A stretch of 64,000 nucleotides of DNA from a virus, in the IMG/VR virus record IMGVR_UViG_3300021135_000011, positions 1 through 64,000 of that record; one strand, given 5' to 3'. Made by a program: the position numbers and the translations under genes. The notes under the pieces are model-generated. The model searched no databases and had not been told where the DNA came from. It was given only the letters and a program-made list of their open reading frames with translations. Position 1 is the stretch's first letter; every line of letters starts with the position of its first letter. Below are positions 58,442 to 64,000 of this stretch, piece after piece.

Positions 58442-59276
58442 AATAGATTATAAGATATTAATATGTGCCTATCCAAGTGGATTTGAATATAAATTAGATG
58501 AAACAAAAAATGAGTTTAGAAGCCCCACATTTAATATACCCTATACATATAAGAAACAAATGACGTATCTTACACGATCTTTTAATCCTTGTTTTATTAA
58601 ATCAATAAAAAGACTTAAAGATGGTGCAATTTTTACAATAGGTGATCAAATAGGAAATAAAGATTTTGATGTAGTATATAATGTTATTCCATTTCAGATT
58701 TTAAGTATAGAAATGGGAGTGGGGTTTGTAAAATTAAAAGGAAATCAACAATCGGTTTTATTACAAGATGCAACTTTTCTATTAAAAAATTCTGAAAAAA
58801 CGCAAATAAAAGAAGAACAACCAATTAAAATAAGTAAAAATGTGAAGAAAGTAGAAGAATATATAGATAAGGATAACAACATATATACATTATCAGAAGA
58901 TGAAACTTATTATTCAATAGTAGGACAAATGAGTAGATTTTCTGAAAATGCATTAAAATTGTTTTGCACTCCTTACGATGAAACTAAAGATGGTAAAAAA
59001 TCTAAAACAACTAAAAAAGATAAAGAAATGAAAGTTTCAGTTAAAGCAGGTAAAGTAAGACCAATTAAGATTGGTGATTTAGTATATAATAAAAAAAGTA
59101 AATATATTGGTATATTAGCTGGAAACGGTAACGTTGGAGCTATAGCTAAAATTTTTGTTTTGCACGTAGAAAATCCCAAAAACCACACTACAATTGCACC
59201 GTTTAAATATTTAGATACAAATCCTTTAGATTGTGAATTATTTGAAGGAGAAATAATTTTAAATAATGACAAATAA
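58431..59276 (+). CDS. Hypothetical multi-domain protein
   Basis: 281 aa. A beta-rich N-terminal region (KYL/GDQIGNKDFDVVYNVIPFQILSIEMGVGFVKL), a short helix with YTLSEDETYYSIVGQMSRF, and a C-terminal small barrel (PIKIGDLVYNKKSKYIGILAGN, SH3-like). It overlaps the preceding gene by 11 bases. No family recognised. Confidence 0.5.
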   Translation: MINEIDYKILICAYPSGFEYKLDETKNEFRSPTFNIPYTYKKQMTYLTRSFNPCFIKSIKRLKDGAIFTIGDQIGNKDFDVVYNVIPFQILSIEMGVGFVKLKGNQQSVLLQDATFLLKNSEKTQIKEEQPIKISKNVKKVEEYIDKDNNIYTLSEDETYYSIVGQMSRFSENALKLFCTPYDETKDGKKSKTTKKDKEMKVSVKAGKVRPIKIGDLVYNKKSKYIGILAGNGNVGAIAKIFVLHVENPKNHTTIAPFKYLDTNPLDCELFEGEIILNNDK

Positions 59277-59282
59277 ACACAT

Positions 59283-59735
59283 ATGCAAACAACAACAAAC
59301 ACAAAAAAACTTTTACAGATAGATGGGGATACTAAATATATCCTCATCTGTTGTTTTGGTTCGCTTCGTAAGAATTTCGGATCAAATTATGACAGGTATT
59401 TAAAAAATAAAAGTCAATGGCTTGGGCAAATTAGAACTAAGCCTGAATATAAAATGCTATCTATGGGTACTTATCCTGTAGTAGTAAAAGGTACAAAATC
59501 AATTATATGTGATGTATTTAAGATTTCTTCTAATAGAGTATTGCAAGATATATTTACTTTAGAGGGTATTTGTGAAAATTGTGAATCAAATGCACATAAA
59601 TTACAAAAAATCTTAACAGAATTTGGTGAAGCATATATATTTTTAGACGAGAATATAGATATAAAACACGGGATATTGGTTAATGAAGGTGACTGGTTTA
59701 AAAGACCTCTTATTAGAAAAACTTTACAATTTTAA
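59283..59735 (+). CDS. Gamma-glutamylcyclotransferase-like (GGCT/AIG2) protein
   Basis: 150 aa. YILICCFGSLRKN (residues 19-31) is the YGSLR-type substrate-binding loop of the GGCT fold, and IFTLEGICEN near residue 98 carries the Glu expected for the catalytic base. GGCT proteins release 5-oxoproline from gamma-glutamyl amines. It begins the cluster with the amidoligase and amidotransferase genes, the company in which phage GGCT homologues have been described. Substrate unknown. Confidence 0.75.
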   Translation: MQTTTNTKKLLQIDGDTKYILICCFGSLRKNFGSNYDRYLKNKSQWLGQIRTKPEYKMLSMGTYPVVVKGTKSIICDVFKISSNRVLQDIFTLEGICENCESNAHKLQKILTEFGEAYIFLDENIDIKHGILVNEGDWFKRPLIRKTLQF

Positions 59736-59739
59736 AAAA

Positions 59740-60936
59740 ATGAGCACAACACAACAACAAATAAAGGTATATGACAATGTAATAATAAAACCAACAGGCA
59801 CACTATTTTCACAGATGTCTTCAGAAATGAATCTATTTAGAACTAAAAAGATTTATGGTATAGTGTTGTCTGCAATTTGCCCGGTAGGTATGGCAGGTTA
59901 TAACTCTACTAATTGGTCAATTTCGGTGCAATTTCTAAAAGATAGCAACTACCAAAAAACCTATAATGTTAAGCAGGCAGATTTAGAAATTGTTTCTACT
60001 AAAGACCTAGAAAAACTAAAAAAGATTACTGAAGAGTATTTAAAAGACTTTGGTAAAAAAGATGAAGGCTTAATATCCGCATTAAAAACACCTGCAAAAG
60101 GTGATTATTCTAAAATAGATGTAAATGCAAATTTGTTTGAAAAATTTAATAAAATTTTATTAACAAATAGAGTATTTGCTTGTAAAACACAAATAGATTG
60201 GAAAACAGGTAAACATAATTCAGATTGGACTTCTGTAGAAGGTAAACAAGATTGCGGATGGTATGCATGTTGCTGTGATTATCTAAAAACAACAAAAGAT
60301 GTAATATTTTATATACCTGAGTATTATTTAAATTTATATGGTTATACTGTTTATGATTTACATAAATGGTTGCAGTTTTTAGAAAATTGTCAAATAGATT
60401 TTAATTATATATTAGAAGGTGAGTGTACATTTCCCGAACAGTATAAGTATAGATTAAGTGATACGGAAAGACACTCTAAAGAACCTTATAGTTTATATTT
60501 ACACACAAATGAAATAAGGCCAAATTTAAATACAAAGTTTATTGAAATAAAAATGAAAAATCCTGGTGCAGCTTGGCATAACCATTTACATGTAATTTGT
60601 CTTAGGTATATACATAGTCAATGGCATTGGTTTATTCCTGCTTTAGCTATGCAAATAAAAGATGCATTAGGTAAAAAAGTTTCTAATTGGGAAGCTTTAA
60701 TGATGGCGCATTTTCACAAAGATATGTTACAAACTAATGATAGATCTTTAACGTATCGCAATAAATTTCACAATTGCTTTGTTTCACCAAAAACTATTGT
60801 AACAAACATAATAAGTAATAGTTCAATGCAAAGAAGTTTTGTATATATTGAATCAAGAAATAAAGATTTGCCAAAATGCCAAGAATTTATAGAAAAAAAA
60901 GATTTTGAAGGTTTATATAATTTTATAAAAAAATAA
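59740..60936 (+). CDS. Conserved protein of the amidoligase cluster
   Basis: 398 aa from the ATG at 59,740; a longer frame would overlap the GGCT gene. N-terminal 90 residues are beta-rich (QIKVYDNVIIKPTGTLF). The C-terminal part contains AAWHNHLHVICLRYIHSQWHWFIPAL, with several His that could form a metal or acid-base site, and ends in a helix. One base from the amidoligase start. I do not recognise the family; a partner or substrate-handling enzyme of the amidoligase is plausible. Confidence 0.55.
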   Translation: MSTTQQQIKVYDNVIIKPTGTLFSQMSSEMNLFRTKKIYGIVLSAICPVGMAGYNSTNWSISVQFLKDSNYQKTYNVKQADLEIVSTKDLEKLKKITEEYLKDFGKKDEGLISALKTPAKGDYSKIDVNANLFEKFNKILLTNRVFACKTQIDWKTGKHNSDWTSVEGKQDCGWYACCCDYLKTTKDVIFYIPEYYLNLYGYTVYDLHKWLQFLENCQIDFNYILEGECTFPEQYKYRLSDTERHSKEPYSLYLHTNEIRPNLNTKFIEIKMKNPGAAWHNHLHVICLRYIHSQWHWFIPALAMQIKDALGKKVSNWEALMMAHFHKDMLQTNDRSLTYRNKFHNCFVSPKTIVTNIISNSSMQRSFVYIESRNKDLPKCQEFIEKKDFEGLYNFIKK

Positions 60937-60937
60937 T

Positions 60938-62974
60938 ATGGAAGTTTTAGAAAGACAACAAATTAAAAATTATACACTTGGTAGCGATGTAGAATATTTT
61001 TTACAAGATAAAAATACTGAAGCAATAGTAACTGCTGAAGGAAAAATAAAAGGTACAAAGCATGAACCATTTCGATTTGATGCAGAAAATAAATATTTTG
61101 CAACTAGTTTAGATTGTGTTTTAGCTGAAGGTAATATCCCACCTTGTAAAACACCAGGAGAATTCTATTTAGCAATTCAGAAACTTCTAAGATATATTAA
61201 TGGAACTATTCCAAATCACTTAGAGGCAATAGCAATTCCTGCTGCAAGAATGGCAGAAGAAGAATTAGTTTCTGATACTGCAAAAGAGTACGGATGTATG
61301 CCTTCAATAAACTGTTGGACACTTGCCGAAATTAGACCTATTCCAAGTGGTGATAACTGTCGCGCGGCAGGATTCCACATTCATATAGGATATGATGAAC
61401 CAAATTCTAAAATGAATTTGCAATTAATTAAAGCAATGGATTTATTTTTAGGAATACCAAGTGTTTTAATAGAACCAGAAAATGAAAGGAAGTCTGTAGG
61501 TTATGGTTGCGCTGGAAATTTTAGGGAGTGCCACTATGGTAGAGAAATAAAAAACACATATAGTTTAAATTAGTAGTTTTTATTGATTAATTTGGTAAAT
61601 TCAAAAAGTTTTTGTATATTTTATTATACATAGACTTTTAACCGAATGATTAAGAAAGAAATATTAAATAGAGTAGTAGAATTACACGAAAAAGGACTAA
61701 TTGATACAGAAATTGCAAAACAAATAGGAAAGAGTCCCGATACAGTTGCATATTATAGAAAAAAATTAAATATTGAAAGTAATTTTCGATTAAATCATCC
61801 AAATATTGATGAGTTTATACTTGAAGATTTAAATAATAAACTTTCAACTTATGCAATTTGTAAGAAACACCAAATAAGTTCTTGTTATGTACGTAGAGTT
61901 GCAAGAGATAATGATATACAACCCTTTAAGCAATATCTAAACCAAAATCGAAGATTTGTTAAAAATAATCCATTTGAAGATCTATCTAATCCAGAAGTTC
62001 AATATTGGTTAGGTATGTTGGCTGCTGACGGAACAATTTCTGGAACAAGACTTACTTTAGGGTTAAAAGAACAAGATAAAACTCACATAGAGAAATTTAT
62101 CAAATTTTTAGGTGGTAAAGTAAAAATAAGAAAAACCTGTAAAGATGAAAAATATTATTCTTACACATGTTCTTTTAGAAATAAAGAAGTGATTGATTTT
62201 TTAGAAAAATTAGGTATTATAGCAAACAAAAGCTTAACACTTGACTATAAGGGAGAAATTACTTTAGATTTTTTAAGGGGAATAATAGATGGGGATGGAT
62301 ATATTAGAAAAAAAAGTCTTGATGAAATATCAATATTAACAGGTTCAAAATTATTTGCAAATCAATTAGTAACGGCTATTAAAAAATTATTTAATATAGA
62401 AGCAAAACTATATATTCGTATGTTTAAAAACGAAATGTATTATGTGGCTATATTAGGTAAAAAACGTGTACCAAAAATACTTGATGAATTATATTTAAAC
62501 GCTTGTATTTTTTTAGATAGAAAATACAATAATGCCATACTCGATAGAAATATTGAGAAAAAATAACACTTTAAATTCAGGGAACCAGCGTTGGGAATCC
62601 TGAGCGAAATCCATTAAGTAGATGAAAACCTAGACCAGAAAAAATGTGGGGTCTAGGTTTTTTGATTTTATTTATAAGGAGACGTGCAACGACTATAATA
62701 AGTGCATCTTAACGTAAAGACGAAGATGAAGGGATAGTCTGGCTAGCAGAGAAGCTAGAGGGTAGAGTACAGGAGTTTGTCTTCTCATTTTGCCTCCACC
62801 CAAGAACTTATTGAATGGTCTTTTAGAAATACAGAGGCGGCAATTCAATTTGTAAACGAAGGAAGAATAGAAGAAATAGAAAACTTTGGAGATGAAATCC
62901 AACACATAATTAATAATACAGATAAAGAATTAGCCCAGCAATGGGTAGATAGGTTTAAAATAGAAATGCCATGA
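60938..62974 (+). CDS. phiEco32-type COOH-NH2 amidoligase, gene split by an intron
   Basis: Exons 60,938-61,540 and 62,762-62,974 join in frame to 271 aa. Motifs of the glutamine-synthetase-like ligase fold: LGSDVEYFL (residues 13-21), LAEGNIPPC (metal-binding Glu), AGFHIHIGY (about 148-156), GYGCAGNFR, and YG/VEYRSLSSHF, which exists only after splicing (junction after Gly201). Without splicing the frame ends at 61,573. The enzyme would join an amino group to a carboxyl group using ATP. Downstream genes overlap by 4 and 16 bases. Confidence 0.85.
61591..61622 (+). promoter_or_regulatory. Promoter inside the intron
   Basis: TTTG (61,591-61,594), 20 bases, TATATTTT (61,615-61,622), 24 bases before the endonuclease ATG. 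It allows endonuclease expression independent of the amidoligase transcript. Confidence 0.75.
61646..62566 (+). CDS. LAGLIDADG homing endonuclease
   Basis: 306 aa. N-terminal helix-turn-helix (TEIAKQIGKSPDTVAYYRKKL, about residues 21-41), then two LAGLIDADG motifs, WLGMLAADG (121-129) and LRGIIDGDG (210-218), with catalytic acids D128 and D217. A double-motif enzyme acts as a monomer. It would cut intronless copies of the amidoligase gene. Confidence 0.92.
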   Translation: MIKKEILNRVVELHEKGLIDTEIAKQIGKSPDTVAYYRKKLNIESNFRLNHPNIDEFILEDLNNKLSTYAICKKHQISSCYVRRVARDNDIQPFKQYLNQNRRFVKNNPFEDLSNPEVQYWLGMLAADGTISGTRLTLGLKEQDKTHIEKFIKFLGGKVKIRKTCKDEKYYSYTCSFRNKEVIDFLEKLGIIANKSLTLDYKGEITLDFLRGIIDGDGYIRKKSLDEISILTGSKLFANQLVTAIKKLFNIEAKLYIRMFKNEMYYVAILGKKRVPKILDELYLNACIFLDRKYNNAILDRNIEKK

Positions 62975-63183
62975 ATAAAACAATAAAAATGTTAAGTCAT
63001 TATAGAAAAATATTAGCTCCAATTCTTGGAGTAAAGGAAGAGGCAATTATTTTTTTATCTAATAATAAAGAAATTGGAGAAACAATAGAATATGCTAAAG
63101 AACATATAACTACTACTTGGAATTTAGGAGATTATAAAGTAATTGTAAGAAAAAATAAAACAACATTATGCAGAAAAAGATAA
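62971..63183 (+). CDS. Small protein of the amidoligase cluster
   Basis: 70 aa, basic helix then beta (MNKTIKMLSHYRKILAPILG ... DYKVIVRKNKTTLC). Overlaps the amidoligase stop by 4 bases and the next gene by 16. It could be a carrier or substrate peptide; no evidence beyond position. Confidence 0.5.
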   Translation: MNKTIKMLSHYRKILAPILGVKEEAIIFLSNNKEIGETIEYAKEHITTTWNLGDYKVIVRKNKTTLCRKR

Positions 63184-63788
63184 GAAAAATATATTGTGTT
63201 AGAGGCAGTTCAGGATATGCTCGTTGGATGCAAGGAGAAATAGTAAAAAATATGGAAGAAGCAGATTTAGTAGTATTACCAGGAGGTAGTGATGTGCCAA
63301 CTAAGTATTATGCAAAATCTACACATCCTTCAACATGGGGATTTAGTTCTGGAGAAGAAGAATATAACGAAATACAAAAAGCACTAAGTCTTGGTAAAAA
63401 GATTTGGGGGACTTGTAAGGGCCTTCAATGGTCGTCGGTAATTTCAGGCGGCTCGCTGATTCAAGATTTAAATCACCCCGGATCACATAAAATCACTACG
63501 GAAGATGGTAAAACGTTGATAGTCAATTCGTTGCATCATCAGGCAGTATATCCTTTTGATTTACCAAAAGATGAATACAGAATTATTGGTTGGGCAGAAA
63601 ATTTATCACCACATCATCAAGATGGAGATTGTAAGGAAATGGAAGTATCTGTTGAACCTGAAATCGTATATTTTCCAAAAACAAAAATGTTAGGGACGCA
63701 ATTTCACTGCGAACTAATGTCAGAAACTCACCCAACAGTACAATATTGCCAAGATTTATTAGATAGATTCATGGAAGATAAATTATGA
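63168..63788 (+). CDS. Class I glutamine amidotransferase / gamma-glutamyl hydrolase
   Basis: 206 aa. VVLPGGSDVPTKYY (residues 35-48), the nucleophile elbow GTCKGLQ with C83, and QFHCE with H180 and E182 complete the Cys-His-Glu triad. The N-terminal GGSDVxPxxY form is closest to the PuuD-type gamma-glutamyl hydrolases. It would supply ammonia or remove gamma-glutamyl groups for the amidoligase pathway. The stretch around the active site (63,400-63,560) is GC-richer than the rest. Confidence 0.85.
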   Translation: MQKKIRKIYCVRGSSGYARWMQGEIVKNMEEADLVVLPGGSDVPTKYYAKSTHPSTWGFSSGEEEYNEIQKALSLGKKIWGTCKGLQWSSVISGGSLIQDLNHPGSHKITTEDGKTLIVNSLHHQAVYPFDLPKDEYRIIGWAENLSPHHQDGDCKEMEVSVEPEIVYFPKTKMLGTQFHCELMSETHPTVQYCQDLLDRFMEDKL

Positions 63789-63970
63789 CAAATAAAGAAT
63801 TAATAAAACAATTACAAAATTATCCTGAAAACGCAATGGTTTTTACACATAATCCAGAACAATTTCCCGCAAGTACTTATATACAATTATTAGAATTTGG
63901 GAAAGAGATAAGTATTTTAGATAGTGTAGATAAACCAAAACAAGGAGATAAAATCATTATAATATATTGA
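63785..63970 (+). CDS. Hypothetical 61-aa protein
   Basis: MTNKELIKQLQNYPENAMVFTHNP..., a LIxxLxxYPxDAxV-type start found in many small phage proteins of unknown role. ATGA overlap with the amidotransferase gene, so the operon continues to the right. Confidence 0.5.
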   Translation: MTNKELIKQLQNYPENAMVFTHNPEQFPASTYIQLLEFGKEISILDSVDKPKQGDKIIIIY

Positions 63971-64000
63971 AAAATGATTCTATATAAAAACAATAGTAAA

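Larger units (their letters stand above)
61541..62761 (+). mobile_element. Group I intron with LAGLIDADG endonuclease
   Basis: About 1,221 bases, following a U and ending in G. The catalytic core lies after the endonuclease: Q-like GGGAATCCTGAGC (62,593-62,605), R-like GTGCAACGACTAT (62,684-62,696), S-like AAGGGATAGTC (62,729-62,739). P7 is GACTAT/ATAGTC, P8 CATCTT/AAGATG, a peripheral 11-bp hairpin at 62,626-62,660, and P9 CTAGC/GCTAG. The motif GGTAGAG is present at both borders. The P1 helix was not resolved, so the 5' splice site rests on reading frame and protein motif. Confidence 0.9.

Noticed and set aside
62626-62667. 11-bp hairpin followed by a T-run, looking like an intrinsic terminator
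   Set aside because: It lies between the Q- and R-like core elements of the group I intron and is best read as a peripheral helix of the ribozyme.

Overview
The window looks like about 64 kb of a large, AT-rich double-stranded DNA phage of a Bacteroidota host, most likely a crAss-like (Crassvirales-type) podovirus. The reasons are a very large portal protein (917 aa) next to a 744-aa large terminase, ring/connector-like proteins, a layout of two oppositely transcribed arms, gene starts with A-rich leaders instead of Shine-Dalgarno sites, and many copies of the Bacteroidota-type promoter TTTG-N20-TAnnTTT. Assignment to the order is inference. Both ends are cut: the first gene is partial and the right-hand operon continues past the window.

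Left arm (1-29,076, minus strand), read from right to left: a promoter at 29,175-29,206; a glycosyltransferase; a tRNA-Gln; small DNA-binding and zinc proteins; a PD-(D/E)XK nuclease; a block of nucleotide-sugar and glycosyltransferase genes (17.5-25.2 kb) with a PhoH-like ATPase embedded; terminase; portal; a scaffold-like protein; the probable major capsid protein; connectors (with a freestanding endonuclease VII-type homing gene inserted); and Cys-rich, Thr/Ser-rich appendage proteins with two small membrane proteins that may act in lysis. This is the virion and packaging arm.

Middle (29.1-41.9 kb, mostly plus strand): an accessory region of very short genes separated by strong RNA hairpins. 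It holds a GC-richer foreign-looking gene, a Xre-type repressor on the opposite strand, a Ser-X dipeptide protein encoded by a hexanucleotide tandem repeat, several tiny membrane or lipoproteins, an ECF-type sigma factor, and at its end a stable-RNA unit: a phage tmRNA (40,864-41,336) with an unusually long tag frame, a tRNA-Arg(UCU) and a terminator.

Right arm (41.9-64 kb, plus strand): replication and metabolism. It encodes a ParB-like protein, an HNH nuclease, family B DNA polymerase, DnaB-like helicase, a Sak4-like RecA-fold ATPase, an SSB-like protein with an acidic tail, a TOPRIM primase, and finally a cluster that appears to make or break gamma-glutamyl or other amide bonds: a gamma-glutamylcyclotransferase-like protein, a COOH-NH2 amidoligase and a class I glutamine-amidotransferase/gamma-glutamyl hydrolase. 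The amidoligase gene is split by a group I intron that carries a LAGLIDADG homing endonuclease. Other mobile elements include two endonuclease VII-type genes, an HNH gene, and a short AP2-domain insertion flanked by a 22-bp direct repeat.
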